64,000 bases of DNA, from positions 335,680,177-335,744,176 of the forward strand of contig NC_090448.1 in NCBI RefSeq assembly GCF_031143425.1, in the 5' to 3' direction. Source of the stretch: Pleurodeles waltl (taxonomy: Eukaryota > Chordata > Amphibia > Caudata > Salamandridae). A program made the position numbers and the translations under genes. Positions 11,901-24,507 of the stretch are shown here, in pieces (positions within the stretch are counted from its first letter, which is position 1; every line of letters begins with the position of its first letter). The notes under the pieces are model-generated. The model was not told the DNA's origin, made no database searches, and saw nothing but the letters and a program-made list of their open reading frames with translations.

Positions 11901-12800
11901 TCCTCACTGAGAATTGCCAGGAGATCCTCCGTCATTTGATCGTGGGATGGTGGCATGGGTGGAGGGTTGGTCTCAAAGGGGATGGAGTAGCCCCTTCTGA
12001 CTATTTGTAAAACCTACCTGTCTGACTTAATGGCTTGCCAGCAGGGCAAATGTTGGTGGATCCTGGTGCCGGCGGGTCCCTGGTGGGGGAGAATGGCTAG
12101 ACCTCTGGCTCCCTCATCCACGTGGAGGTTGGATCCCAAGTCCCCGGCCATGCAACGGCTGAGCAGTATGTGCGGCACAGTGGCTGGTTTGGGAACGGAT
12201 GTGGCTGGGTGCCCCTTCCAGAAACACGAAAGTGGCAAAAGGCAGACTGAGGGGGTGGGTGGCAGCTGTAAGTCCAAGGGAGCGGGCTGTAGCCTGGGAC
12301 TCCTTAAAGCGCTCAAGCACAGACTGTTTTGTCTCCTAAGAGATGGGTGCCATCAAAGGACATGTCCATCTGTGTAGACTGGACAACCCCTGAAAAGCCA
12401 GATGTCCTTAACCAGGTATGGTGTCTCAAGAGAACAGTCGAAGCAACTTATCTGCCTAGAGAGTCGGTCGTATACAGCCCAGATCTGGTCATGAACTTAG
12501 CTGCGTCTCTCTCATCAGCAACAGCTTGGGAGACAATGGCCTGGGCCTCCTCCAGGAAGGTCCCAGAGAATCATCTTTTAAGAGACCAAAAATACCAAAT
12601 GGACACTATTCTAATTTGTAGCTCTAAAGATTGATTGCGGTCTGCTGTCTATGCAAACATGCCAGTAGTATTTTCTGTGCAGACCTGAGCCAGCCTCCCA
12701 CTGAAGGATGCCAAAAGGCTTTCCACCACAAGCAAATGGCGCACAACTCCAACCAGCTCTGGGTGAGGTAGGAAGAGGGGTCCACCGTTGGTCCAACTGG
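11901..12800 (-). pseudogene. DIRS gag C-terminal part (copy D1)
   Basis: Minus-strand blocks LERFKESQATARSLGL (12320 downward) and a basic/aromatic tail match D5 gag's LERFKDSRATAMSLGL. The interval 12611-12796 includes the Ser/His-rich helix region before it. The N-terminal half is absent, because another DIRS copy (D2) begins at about 12800 with its RT/RNase H end. The frame is interrupted repeatedly. Confidence 0.6.
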
Positions 12801-13860
12801 ATTTAGGCAGACCTCACTACAGATCTTTTGCAGCCTCCTCTGAAACCTGGATGGAACCTGACCGTTTCACTTGGTGCTGGGTCCAGAAAGACTTCAGATC
12901 CCACTGCAGAGTCTGCATGTGCCATCTGGCCTGTTCAACAAGGGAATGCAAAGGGCCAGTATGCCAAAAAAAAACTCAGATCCACACTCACTGAGAACGT
13001 GGCTAGAACATCAGGATCACAGCCCAAATGCCACGGACTCGTTCACCCATACGAAAGGCCAAAAAGTGCACTGTATCCAGGATGGCTCAGAGGAAAGGGA
13101 GCCCCTGCGGAGTCAGGTGTGATGTTTTGCACATAGATCCTGAGTCCCAGCAATTTAAGAGGTTTGTTGTTGTGTGGAAGTGATCCATGACCCACTGTGA
13201 CAAGCTTGTCTTCATCAGCCAGCTGTCCAAGTAGGGGAAACTGGTACACCCATTCTGCAAAGGTATGCTGTGATTACCTCAATCACCTTTGTGAACATCA
13301 AAGGGGCCACTGGTGAGGTGCAAGGAGAGTATGGAAACCTGAAAATGATCATGGCCCTTGAACTACAGGGTAGCACTTGTGGGCCTCCAGGACAGGGACA
13401 TGGAAACAGGTGCCTTGCAGGTCCAACATAACCATCCTATTCCCTGAATCGAGGGCAAGTTGAACCACGGCCAGCATGAGCATCTCAAATTGGTCATTCT
13501 GCAGGAAAAAATGATAAGTCAAGATCTAAAATAGGATGAATGCCTCTCCCCTCCTTTGGCACTAAAAAATAACAGGAGTAACACCAAATGCAATCTCCAA
13601 GGCCAGGACTCTCTCTACAGATCCTTTTGCCAAAATAAAACATAACGCCCTGCAACAAATAAGACAAATTGTCCTCCAAAAGCAGCTCCAATGTAGGTGG
13701 AAGAGACAACGGGATGGAAAGGCATGGCAGGGAGTAGCACCATTGGACTGCCAGCAGGACCCACCTATTATGGTATGGCTTGCCACGCATGGAGAAAATG
13801 AATGATTCCATCTCCAAGAGGGTTTTCATATGCCGCTAAGGGCAAACTAAAGCAGCTTGA
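12801..13860 (-). pseudogene. DIRS RT and start of RNase H (copy D2)
   Basis: A second minus-strand pol, joined head-to-tail to D1. The interval 12810-12990 aligns at DNA level with the D1 RT/RNase H linker (11080-11200). The interval 13043-13249 covers the thumb. The interval 13494-13829 encodes the RT N-terminus with FLVPKEGRGIHPILDLDL. The palm with YLDD falls in a decayed stretch (13250-13450), and I could not read an active site. The gag gene follows upstream. Confidence 0.65.
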
Positions 13861-15700
13861 AAGCTGTTGCCAGAGTGGCTCTGGACTGGGAGTTTGTTGT
13901 CCCTGTGAGCCTGGACTTTGCTTGTTGCATCTCCTACCCTGACAGAGCTGGGGACCCCGGACCTGCCACTTCCTGTAGGTGAAACTTTTAGAGATGCCTC
14001 AAAAGGGTTGAAACTGTTGGGGAAAATCACTTGCAGTTATGGTGGCGACAGAGCATGCAGAAGCTTTATTTTCGCTCAAGGGCAGAGTCACCTTCTCACC
14101 AAAAAGAAGGGATCCATCAAAAAAGCATATCCATATGCAAAGCTAGAATGTCACCAGAAAAGTTAAGGAATGTCCTCCAGACTTTGTGCTGGAACAGCAT
14201 TCTAGTTCTGACCGGTCTGCCTAAAGTGTCTCATGTCAGGGACATACCATATGGCATATTTGGCAGCATCCTGTCCGTATCGAGAAATCTGTGCAAAGCT
14301 GACAAAGAACTCTTCTGGACTGTTACCAAACTTTCTGCGTCAATGTCCCATAATGCATGGGAGTTCCTACCCAGCAAACATCTGCCGTTGACTAAGCTAA
14401 GGGCGAGGCTAGCGGATAAAAATATCTTCTTCCCGAATGCCTTAATTCTTTTTTGACTCTGTGTAGCTGGACCAGAGCGAAATAATTGAGGTTAACCCTT
14501 CCATTAAATGCCTGTGTTACCAGGCTCTTGAGTGTAACTTGCTGCATCAGGAGAGTAGAGTCACACAGGGCGGGTATTTGGAATCGTGCCATCTGTATTC
14601 ACCAGTGGGCAGGAGCAGTGTTAAGGCCAAGTACTCATGAGTGCATGACTGGGACATCAAAGAGCAGTAAAGGTTCAACTGACATCTGTCAGGTTGTAAA
14701 ATGTCAGTGAGGAAGTTGTCTTTCATCTCTATTGAACTTCACTTCAGGTGCTTGTATGATGACAAGGTTGAATGAGGTGGACTATTCCATGCCGTCGTGG
14801 GAGAACCCAACCATGTGACCAGGGAAGTGTCCAGTCCACTGGCCTATTGTAGATCCAGATTAAAATCGTCATCATATTGTGAGGGAAATTCATCCTTTTT
14901 ATCAGCATCATTGCCTTTATCACAAACAACTGGTTGACTCTGGCCCGAATCCAGTCCCAAAAGTTCATGGAGAACTGGAGGTGGCTCCGAGGCACTGTTG
15001 TCAGAATTAGAGGGTACTGGGGCTAAAGGGGTGAGAAGTGTGCCAGGATGAGTTTCAGTTGAGTTCAAGACTGATTCACTTCTGAGTCACACTGGACAAT
15101 GAGATTAGCATCCTCCTCTGGAGTTGGGCCGTTATTGGAAGAAGAAAGTAACATGGATCCTGGTGCAGGGCATGGAACAGACACCAGGCATGAAGCCTGC
15201 TCTGAAGCCTGAGCTGAACCCGAAGTGGTTTCAGGAGGCGCACATTGTGTTGAGGGTGGACTTTGCTGGTAGCGGCTTTCACCGGTCCATGTTGCCTGAA
15301 GGCATGCGAGAGGGAGCTGGTAGGATGCCAGAGATTCAATGCATTGCCACAATCAATTGTGGTGTCGCCACCAGTCTCGGACATTAGGGGTTCATTGGAA
15401 TCAGCTGTGGAATCGGCACCTCTGGAGGGTACCGTGAGTGAGAAAGAGGGGCACCTTGACATTCTCAAGACATCTCAGAAGAGTGGCGAGGCTGGGACAA
15501 GGCCCACTCAGAGTTCTTGTGCTTCTTTTTGGACTAGGACTTACCCAAAAGCTTGGACTGCTTTGACGACCTGTCTGTATCCTTTGTGCTCCCTTACCAA
15601 AACTACATTTCCTGGGGATCTGAGACAGATTCTGTTTGCATTAATCTCAACAACGTTTAACCCCTGTAGTTTTAGGAGCGGATATGCAGACTAGAGAGAA
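13861..15700 (-). pseudogene. DIRS gag (copy D2)
   Basis: Minus-strand gag remnant, identified by order (between D2 RT and a leader) and by pieces such as the Asn/Asp-rich acidic stretch at 14844-15068 and the Ser/Thr/Pro-rich N-terminal stretch at 15076-15468. Homology to D5 gag is weaker than in D0. Several stops and frame changes are present. Confidence 0.5.
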
Positions 15701-15875
15701 ATTGTAAGAGGAAAAAAGCTTATCAACTTATGAGAAAAGTTAGGAGCTACCTCTGCATTCACGTATGAAGAGACAGAAAGAAAGGAACTGATGGCTGCAT
15801 GCAAGGGTGGCGCCTACATGTGACTGCAGGTTGCCCTTCTCTGCAAGTTGGTAGTGAGACTTAAGTGGGAACCTG
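15701..15875 (-). promoter_or_regulatory. DIRS leader remnant (copy D2)
   Basis: On the minus strand the stretch CATGTAGGCGCCACCC (about 15806-15827) lines up with TATATAGGTGCCACCCC of D4 (plus strand 24338-24354). The TATA core has decayed. It sits upstream of D2 gag and abuts L4. Confidence 0.45.
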
Positions 15876-16990
15876 CAAAATCACTCCTTTACCTTTGATG
15901 GGGCACCCTATACTGAGTCCAGGCAACCTTCAGTGATAGTGAGTAGGTGTTCAGATAGCTCTCTAGGGGTAGCGGAGGCATGCAGCTAAAGCTAAACCAG
16001 GAGGAATGTAAAGCACATTCAACACCACAGTAGGCAGACAGTAACTCACTGACAGGAAAGAACCAAACAAGTGTTGCAAAAATAAAGGATACCTTATTAT
16101 AGCACTACTACTAGACTAAAATTAGTATACCTCCCACTGGAGATATCTACACACATTCTTACACAAAATAACCATCAGAAATAGCATACAAATGCACTGG
16201 GCTCTATGGGAGGACCAAACCGTATACTAAAAAATTGGAATGTGAAATAGTGACCCCCCACCAAGTTAAGTGTGGTAGTGAACTAGGGGCTGGGGGCAGA
16301 TAGAAACACCAGAGGTAAGTACAGAAAGTTTCCCCAGAAACCAGATACAAGGTAGTTCCCTACACAGTTGTCCCATAGGCTAACACAGAGCATAGTGGTT
16401 TGACATCGTGGAATTCAGGACCCTTTCCAGTGGAACCCGAGAAACCAGCAACCAAGAGGAAGGATGGAGAATGCCCCTACACCAGGATACCCATAAGACA
16501 GGAGTACCTACACCAGGGATCCAGATGCAGAGGGGTTAGGGGTATCTCTCTCAAGTCAGTAGAAATCTTGGTTTGTCCAGCTGCTGTCAAGACCCATGGA
16601 CCAGGCAAATGAAGGGGACAGAGTCCAGCACCCTTGGTGGTACCCAGATGGTGCAGGTGGCAATGCCCACCCTCCTGGAGGTGAAGTTCACAGTTTGACA
16701 CAGTTTGCATGGGCTCCTATGGGTGGCACAAATCATGCTCCAGCCCATGGGGGACCCCTGCTGTACCAATGCCCTGGGTACCCAAGTACCGTATACAAAG
16801 GATTTACATGGGGCCACCAGGATGCCAATTGTGGGTGTAAAAAGTTATCAAGCAACCAAATTTAGGGGACACAGCACAAGCACTGGGGCCCTGGTTAGCA
16901 GGATCCCAGTGAACTACAGTCCAAGACATACGGACATCATGCAAGAAATGGAGGGTACAATGACCAGAACCCAGCTTACTACACAGGAGT
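15876..16990 (-). mobile_element. L-family element (L4), internally deleted
   Basis: Minus-strand copy. The interval 15895-16230 matches the 3' end of L3 (5890-6240: the CTATACTGRGTCCA and AAAATAAxGGTACYTTATTAT blocks). The interval 16690-16930 matches the 5' part (GGGACCCCTGGTGTACCAAT-like block). Both terminal octamers are degraded. No coding content. Confidence 0.65.
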
Positions 16991-18400
16991 TCAGCTGCTC
17001 AGCAAGCTGTACAATGCTGGCACTCTGGCTTGTGGTACAATTCAAAATCACCACAAAGGGTTACCTCTGGATTTTGTAAGAAGCTCCAAGAAAGGCTAGC
17101 GCAGTGTGCTGCAAAAAACTGCTGGCTGTGAAATTCTAACATAGGCAGTAAGTAAAAGTACTCACTAAAATTAACAATGAGAGGGAATATTGTTTTTAAC
17201 AGGAATAGAGGGTGGAATGCTAGGTGGTAGACATTTTGTGGTGTGCGGTAGATTCTGGTACTTTTCTCTCTTTTTCTCTAATAAATATGAGGGAATGCTT
17301 GTTTTTTGACTAGACATTTGATGTTTGGAAGGTAAGAAAAACAATTGGAATTCGCATAAGAAACCACACTGGACTCCTGTGCATATTTAGATTGCAGAAA
17401 TGTCCACATTTCATAGGATTCTTTCGATGGCGGCGGAGTGCAGGCCCAAATACTACAGCTACCTACATCACCAATATGGGTCAATCTTCAAGGAAAATTT
17501 TGATTGGGCTTTCTTGTTGCAGGTGCTACTGGGGAAATACTTTTATTAGGATAATTGTGGGAACACGGCATTTTAGAACAATTGTTATAACCAACCGAAT
17601 TTCTCCCCATTGTTGGCCTGTACCTGTAAGCCAGTGTGAAAGAAATAGCACATTTTGCAACACCTACCCTCTTACTGGTTAACCCCAAATTCAAAGGTGC
17701 ACAAATAATCACAATTCCTAAAGTCTGCATCTAGGGCACATTTAAAAAATGTGCAGGTTTCCTTCAACCCATTTTTCACTTATTACATTTTACCATATGA
17801 ACTGTGTCACTTTCAGTGAATTACGAAAAATCATTTCAGTGAATTACGAAAAATTATTATAACCTGGAACTCAGTTGTTGGCTTTGTGTATTACTTGTTA
17901 GACAACCACCAAATACCAAACATCCCTGAAATCAGAAGGTGCTAACAGATGTAACAGTATATTACGTTTGTAAATTAGCCCTCGTGGCAAAAATACAGGT
18001 GAACACCTTAAACTTTTTTTTATATATATTCCTACATTTTTTCATTATTTTCTAGTTCCACACACTGCAAGTAGGAAATTACCCATAAAAATTAGGGAAA
18101 GTAGACTATTAGTTAGAAAAAAAAATATGCAAACACTGTTTTTACCAGCTTTGCTTATTCCTAAAAGCTGGGAAGAGGGTGTTCATAACACAGCTAATAT
18201 TTTAATGACTCCATAAAATCAAACATACAGTTCGTTTAAGAAAATGTACTCCTTCTTGCTACTTTCTCAGTTCACCCCAGGTGAAACCACAAACCCTGGG
18301 TATATTTATAATCTTCAACATGTGGTGAAAAAAGGAGGCAAATTTGGCCAAGATATCATTTAAGTAATATGCTGGATGAAGACTTGACTGCGAAGTTCCC
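16991..18400. repeat. Large non-coding repeat, copy 1 (related to 37081-38846)
   Basis: A/T-rich sequence without genes. It shares ordered blocks with 37081-38846: TTTCCTT-AA-CC-ATTTTTCAC near 17758 versus 37967, AAAGCTGGGAAGA-GGTG near 18167 versus 38507, and the ACCACAAACYCTGGGTA block near 18288 versus 38680. A 20-bp tandem TTTCAGTGAATTACGAAAAA occurs at about 17812 and 17835. The boundaries are approximate and the TTAA end seen in the other copy is missing. Confidence 0.5.
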
Positions 18401-21187
18401 CAGATGTTGGGGTTAAAAAAACAAAAGACTTAGCACAAGGAGACATTCATCAATTAAAGCTTTAATGATCAAGAGCCTGATGGAATACCTATGCACAGGC
18501 TTGAAACGAGGTAACAAAGAAGGTCAGAAGCAAATTAGGATAGACATAAAGAAGACCAAAAGGCTTAACAAAAAAATATGTTTTGGTGCTTAAGGCATTG
18601 CCTTTCAGGGCTAGACTTAGAACAAACAGATGTCCACCGTAGAACTTGGCCTACAACAGATAAACCAGACAGGTGGTGAGATGCCAAGATGACATCCATC
18701 ACCTCCTGGCCATCAAACCTTGCACAGGAATGGCCTTGATGGAAGAAAGTCCTTGTGAGCCATCTGGACAGCATGGCAGAAACTTGGACCACAAGTATGC
18801 CTGCAGATTGGGGCAGTACTATTTGGTGTCCTCTGCAACATACAACTTTGCCTCCTCCTCTCTGATGAACTATGTTGGTATTAGGCAGCATTTGTTGCCT
18901 AGCTTCCCATTAGGTTTGGATACAGGACACCGAAAACGGATGTCCTGTGGATCCATACCAGACATGTGCTTCCTGCAGCTGTGGCATGGCTTGAGTTATG
19001 TAGTTTGCAGGTGAGACATTCTCTTAGCACTCTGTCACAAAAAGTAATTTTGGAAGTAGGAAATGCACTGATGAAGTTTGGGAGTGGAGCTCCTGATCCA
19101 CGTTGAAGGGTGTGGAAGAAAAGGAACTCACATCATTGCAGGGGCTGCACCTATTATAGGGCTCCCTGAAGTAATTTTCAAGGTGGAACAAAGCCATCAC
19201 CTGTTGATGCGAGGGGCAATCGCTAAAAGGTTTCCAGATCAGTCTGGCACGGGGTAGGGTGGACCCTAAGGGTGAGAAATCTGTGGCCAGAAGTATTTAT
19301 CAGAAAAGACTCTAGAATAAAATGTAGTACTTAGTGGGTGAATTTATTTAAACTGTTCGGCTTGTATTCATAGTGCGATTTAAGATTAGCAACTGTTTTT
19401 ATAGAGATATTTGAATAAAAACAAATCATAATAAATTGGACAGTTTAAGCCTCTATCTTTTGAGCTTGGCAATCTTGGCCTACGCAGACAGGAAGGTACC
19501 GCCAGGTCTACGCCTCCCATTTGAGATGGGTCCACTCACTGAGAGGCATTTGCTGACTCTCTCTGTAAGTCATACTGGAACAGCAGAGATGTTTCAGGTG
19601 AACAGTTTAAAGCAAATTTTTTTACTTCAAACCAGATAATATCTATGTTTCAAATTAAACCGAAAAGTCAACAAAATTGACAGATGCTGGACCATCACTG
19701 CACTGTAATAAAATCTGTATAGCATTTCAAAGCCATGACAAGCCACGAAGCTCACTCACAGACCGGTATCAAGCTTGCTTGCTTGCAAGAATGTTAAACT
19801 GTAGTGTGGATTTTTTAGGAAGATTTTTGGTGTTGCACAATGCTCGTTCTTACTTGGGTCACAGTCATTTCGTGTCAAATGGAGGGTAGATGATTATCAG
19901 GTAGAAAGTAAGTGCTCGCATCAATTTATAACTGTGCCTTGTTGAAAGGTTACAATTTGAGAGTGTGGTCTTTGTAGTAAGTGTTTTGGTATCGCGCATG
20001 ATGAACAGTGGAATGTGCTCAATCTGCAGTCATGTTGGTGCTTTTGCGTGAATTAAAACAAAGTAGAGTGAGTGATTTCTGCAAAATGTGGACTTGCCTA
20101 CTATCCCACACAGAACAAATGTTTGGGTTTCAGCTGCAAAGGAGTAGTCCCTAAGCATCCACGAGGAGCTCAAGGCAAGCAACCCAAAGACAGGCAATGA
20201 CTAGGGCAAGCTTTTTCAGAGTCTATCTAGGAGGGATGGAAAAGTAACACACAGGCATGAGCAGAAGGAAATTCATACTAGAACCTTGTTAGGGGCTTAT
20301 CAATGACAGACAGAAAAAAATCACAGGCATGCTTAAGCAATAGAAAGTTGAAGCCCATGAATGTCTTTGTACACTCGATTGGAAGATAGTGACCACTATA
20401 GTTCAGGTGGGTGGGGCAGTGGTGGAGGGTACAGCTGAGGTAAAACCAGAAGGTTTACCAGAAGAGCAGGAATGCTTACATTTGGCTTGAGAGGGGGGGG
20501 GGGGGGCAATTAAAGGTCTCACCCACAACTCTCAACTACAGCATGTAGGAAACCTAATTTCCTACTTGCTCTATTCAGATTTCATGCTGATAGCAAATGG
20601 ATGAGGTAACCAATATCAAAACAGTATAAATACAGTTGCACCTGTGCAACTGTTCGCTCTCTAAGGTAATTTATCATCACAATTAGAGCTTGTGGAAGTT
20701 ACTGAAAGTCCAGGGATGTGAAGCACAAGTATCATCTTCACTAGTCATAATACAGTCATAATTTGAGCAAAGGGCACCTGATTGTATTTAATCCAGAGCC
20801 ATTACAACAAAAAATATTGCTAGAGGTGTTATGTTTTTCAAACCAAATAAAACAGGCACCAAAGGTATTAGCAGCACCAATTTAGAAAGTGATAGAAATG
20901 TACCTTCATTCATTCCATTAGAGCCATTGCAAACCCCACTCATGGAAGTATACTCTTCAGGTAAAGGGGTCTTAATGAAGCGTCTAAAGGGAAAAACATA
21001 TAATAAATTACTCTATAACACAATAAAACGTAAATACCATTGCACAACAATGCACATCTATCCATAAACAAATTACAAACGTACTAGATTGAAATTAGTA
21101 ATGATAATTATAAGAAGATTACAATGAAATTTCTGATTGATTTTATTCCAATTAACTAAGCGGACGTCCACAGACTAAGAGTGAGTC
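18401..21187. other. Unassigned interval, no gene recognised
   Basis: Roughly 2.8 kb with no recognised transposon gene. Overlapping ORFs of about 110 codons at 18565-19014, one per strand, look unlike any family I know. A homopolymer of 14 G lies at 20493-20506. The sequence is A/T-rich and probably old repeat. Confidence 0.4.
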
Positions 21188-21525
21188 ATTTACCTTTCTT
21201 AAAGATATCTCTTGTGGATTCTCTGTCCAACTGCAGATACCTCTCCTTGTGCATATTCCCCCAGATGTCAGACTGGATCCGGAAACTTTTCAGCAGTACT
21301 TCTGCACGTCAGTTAGTGGCATTGTAGGTCTCTGCGCCGACATCATTCTGCTCCCAAAGTGAAGTGCAGTGACATATATAAGCACCACTCATGAGGGCGG
21401 GTGTCAGTTTTCCAAGCTGTCCATGTCTTCAGACACAAGTTGGTGTGGCCAGTGTGCATATTTCTAGATTGCAACCTTTCTAGATGGAAAGAGTCCTGTT
21501 CACAGAACAGGGAGATGGAAGGGTC
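21188..21525 (+). promoter_or_regulatory. DIRS 3' terminal repeat with inverted leader (copy D3)
   Basis: The outer arm (about 21188-21246) is the inverted counterpart of the arm at 21526-21588. Between them lies the leader module, with CAGACTGGATCCGG near 21270 and the TATA box ACATATATAAGCACCACTC near 21371-21389. The leader points to the plus strand although D3's genes are on the minus strand, exactly as an inverted terminal repeat predicts. TATA followed about 30 bp on by a GTCAGTTTTCC-type start region is shared with D4 and D8. Confidence 0.65.
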
Positions 21526-21630
21526 AGTGTGGAACATGCAGTTACAGTATCCACCAGAAAGATCTTTACTAAAGGTAACTAACTTGTTCTTCGGATGGAT
21601 ACTTCAACCCACTGATTCCTCACCTTGTGA
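21526..21630. repeat. DIRS internal complementary region (copy D3)
   Basis: Hairpin-forming module: arm 21541-21560 (ACAGTATCCACCAGAA) and arm 21590-21612 (TTCGGATGGATACTTC), separated by a loop holding TTTACTAAAGGTAA. It lies between the 3' terminal repeat and the recombinase gene, the position of the ICR in DIRS-1. Imperfect compared with D5. Confidence 0.6.
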
Positions 21631-22700
21631 ATTGATACAAATGCAGTACTTTCCCAAGGTGATGGGTCTGTTAACTGGCTCAGACCAAAAGCCCTCTCAA
21701 CTGACATAATTGTGAAGCCAGTCAGTGACAGGTGTGCACCGAAGTCCATGGGGCTGCCTGACAGATGTCATGGACAGGTATACTGCATGCTAGTGCAGTG
21801 GTAGTGGCTTGGGCTGTGGTTTAATGAGCATGTAAGCCCTCTTGAGGCTGCTTTTTAGCCTGTGCATAGCACGTATTTATGCAGATAACAATATATCAAA
21901 ACATGGTCTGTTTTAGCAGTGTCTTACCATTCTTTGCTCCGGATAAACCTACAAAGAGCTGATCATCTACCCGATGTTCTTTAGTTAGATCAATACAGAA
22001 GCTCAGTGCCTTTTTAGGATCCAAGCAATGGACTCTGTCTTTCTCCTTGGAGGGGTTACGTATAGCAAAGAGTGTCAAGAGGATGATAGCTTGATCAATG
22101 TGAAAAGGAGTGACCACTTTAGGTAGAAAGGAAACCTTGCTCCTCTAAAACCAGCTAATTAGGAAAGAAGATAGTGTAAGGTGGATTTACAGAGAGCTTG
22201 ATGTTCACTCACATGTTCAGCCAATGTTAAGTTGATGAGACTGACAGTCTTCACTGTCAGAAGCCTCAAGGGACAACTGGGCAGTGGCTCAAAAAGGGTG
22301 CACATTATGAACTGGAGGACTAAGTTTAAGTCCCACTGGGGCATCACAAGGGTTGGGAGGGTGGATACAAGTGTTACAAACCTTTCAAAAAACTGAAATT
22401 AAAATTGGCAATTTAAATAACAAAAGCCGATCTTGCAACTACAAGAAGCCACCTGAGCTGGTAAATTGCCCTTAGCAGTGCCCCAAGCAAGTCCTTGCTG
22501 GGCGAGGGACTAAACAAACCGTAAAACTTCAGACACATTTGCCTGTAAATGGTAAATAATTGGTGTGGTGCCTCACCAATCACACATTTGTCCCAATGGC
22601 TGGTGTACATTGACTTAGTGTAGGGACAACTCGCTGCCATCCTCAGGACACAGGTTAAAGGATGTTGGCTGTTGCTGCCTAATCTCCAGGCATGGAGATG
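21631..22700 (-). pseudogene. DIRS tyrosine recombinase (copy D3)
   Basis: Minus-strand YR. The N-terminal block SCPYTKSMYTSHWDKCVI is at about 22565-22620, LVLQFIMCTLFEPLPSCPLR at about 22260-22320, and the helix after the catalytic Arg near 22190-22220. VTPFHIDQAIILLTLFA follows at about 22060-22115, then DDQLFVGLSGAKNGKT at about 21920-21965. The segment 21640-21890 should hold HxxR and the Tyr but is interrupted; GCTTTTTAGCC at 21849-21860 marks the LAKK helix. Multiple frame breaks. Confidence 0.75.
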
Positions 22701-23530
22701 CAAAGTGTGCAGGCCCGATTGCAGAACCCTGTCCTGCTGTTGCAAGAGAAGATTCTCCAAGAAAATCTAATCTGATCAGAAGACAGATGGTCATGTCTAG
22801 GAGTTCCGGGCACCATACTCTCCTGGCCCAATCACAAACCACTAGGATGACTAGGGCCCGGTGGTTAATGATCTTCAGAACTTGGGACAGAAGAGGCAAA
22901 TGCAGCAAGACATACATTCTAGACAGAATGCGTCTCAGAGAGAGCTGCTTTAGAAACTTCAACACGCAGAATGGCTGACACTACACATTCTCCGCAGTGG
23001 CAAAAAAGATTGAGCCAGGGTTCTCCCAATTGAAGGAAGACAGCCTGTGCTACCTCTGGTTGTAACTGCCATTCTCAAGATGCTCCGTGTTTGGAACTGA
23101 TTTTGTCCACCCAGGCATTTAGAGATCCCCCAAATGGTTCACCACTATGGAAATCCCTTAGCAGTTATGCCACTCCCAAGGGCACAAGGCCTCCCAGGAC
23201 AAGGTCCAAGATCCCATCCCACTCATTGCAGTACCACATGACAGCAGTGTTATCCACAAGCACCTGCACCAGCATTCATTTGATAGTAGGCTGGAAAACC
23301 TTCCAACCCCAAGCAAATCACTCTCAACTCCAAAAACATGTTGATGTGAAAGTGGGTTTCCTCTGGAGACCACAGAATTCTGATCTCCACCTCTCCCAGA
23401 TGGCCTCCCCAACCCAGTAGTGACGCATCCGTGACCATCTGTGGCTTGGATGGGATAAGGACAGGGGCATCCACATATCCAGCTATGGTCCCGTTGCCAC
23501 CAACTTAAGTCTTTTGTAGTCCCCTCCAAA
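22701..23530 (-). pseudogene. DIRS RNase H and Dam-like domain (copy D3)
   Basis: RNase H: VTDASLLGWGGHLGEVEIRI (about 23381-23440) and LELRVICLGLEGFPA (about 23290-23335). The third acidic strand is decayed. The Dam-like region's distal part reads ALVILVVCDWARRVWCPELL at about 22790-22850, matching the Asp-Trp...Trp block that follows YAFPP in the family. The IDLFA block is unreadable. Frames switch at least twice. Confidence 0.7.
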
Positions 23531-24149
23531 ATCTAGATACAATCGGAAAGATTTGCCTGACGTTGAGCCCACTCATACACAATTGCAGTTCGTCAGCCAC
23601 TACTGCTGGCCTTTTGCAGACTCCTCCAAACTCTGGACCAGGTCAGAGATTCCTGTAATGTTGTGCCCACTGTGAATTCAGGTTCCACTGCAGAACTGCA
23701 TGTGGCCACAAGTCATGTGACACAAGAAGGATGCAAGGGGCCAACAATCCCAGCAGCCTGACTGTCATCTACACTGAGATGCAAGACAGAGGCAGTAACA
23801 TCAGGATCATAGCCAGAATATCCTGTAATGTCTGTTCCAGGGCAAAGACACAAAACTGTTGCATATCCAGAATGGCTCCAATGAAAGGGACCATCTGTGA
23901 AGAAGTTAGGTGTGATTTTGGCTCATTGATAATGTTAGGTTCGCCATTGTATGGAGGTAGCTGATGACTGGCTGGGGTGAGCTTGCCATTAGCAGCGGGA
24001 AGACTGGTACCACTGACCTATGTAGATGTGCTCTGACCACAGTCATCACTATTGTGAACAACTGAGGGGCGCTGAGGAGGCCAAAGGGGAGTACTGAGAA
24101 CTTTGAATATGCTCCTGCTCGAACATTAACCACAGATAGTGACAAAAAA
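23531..24149 (-). pseudogene. DIRS RT palm and thumb (copy D3, truncated)
   Basis: Minus-strand FSVLPFGLLSAPQLFTIVMTVV at about 24040-24106 is the RT palm. The active-site loop reads VFPLLMAS instead of YLDDW, so it is lost. RT is cut at 24149, where the terminal repeat of the neighbouring D4 begins. The RT N-terminus and gag are absent. Confidence 0.75.
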
Positions 24150-24507
24150 GTTACTTACCTTTGGTAACGCCTTATCTGGTAGAGACAATATCTAGTTGCA
24201 AATTCCTTACCTTAGCATTTCCCCCACGCTCTAGTCTGGATCCAGAGATTTTTCTTGAGCAGTACCCCTGTATGCAGTTTGATGGCATCGATCAGCTCCT
24301 CATCCGTTGCTGGCATCGTCTGTGCTGGACATAACGTCACAGGTTCTATATAGGTGCCACCCCGGCGTGCTGAGGTCAGTTTCTTTTTATGACTTTCCAC
24401 TCCAGAAGAGCAGGGCCATGAAGAACACTGCCACTGGGGCATCAAAACTAGGGCCTCAAAGGGATGTCCCTGAATCTAAAAAGCAGTACACAGGGTGGGT
24501 GGGTCAG
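24150..24507 (+). promoter_or_regulatory. DIRS 3' terminal repeat with inverted leader (copy D4)
   Basis: Clear module. The outer arm 24150-24212 (starts GTTACTTACCTTTGGTAAC) is the reverse complement, with few changes, of 24508-24570. The leader between contains CTGGATCCAGAGATTTTTC (24237-24255), TGACG-type elements (about 24320-24328) and the self-complementary TATA core CTATATAG (about 24337-24344), followed by GCGTGCTGAGGTCAG. It points to the plus strand, opposite to the adjoining recombinase. By DIRS-1 analogy this is the inverted terminal repeat. Confidence 0.7.

Noticed and set aside
18565..19014. Possible host exon with about 110-codon ORFs on both strands
   Set aside because: The two ORFs overlap antisense, match no family I know, and show no splice structure or codon pattern to favour either.
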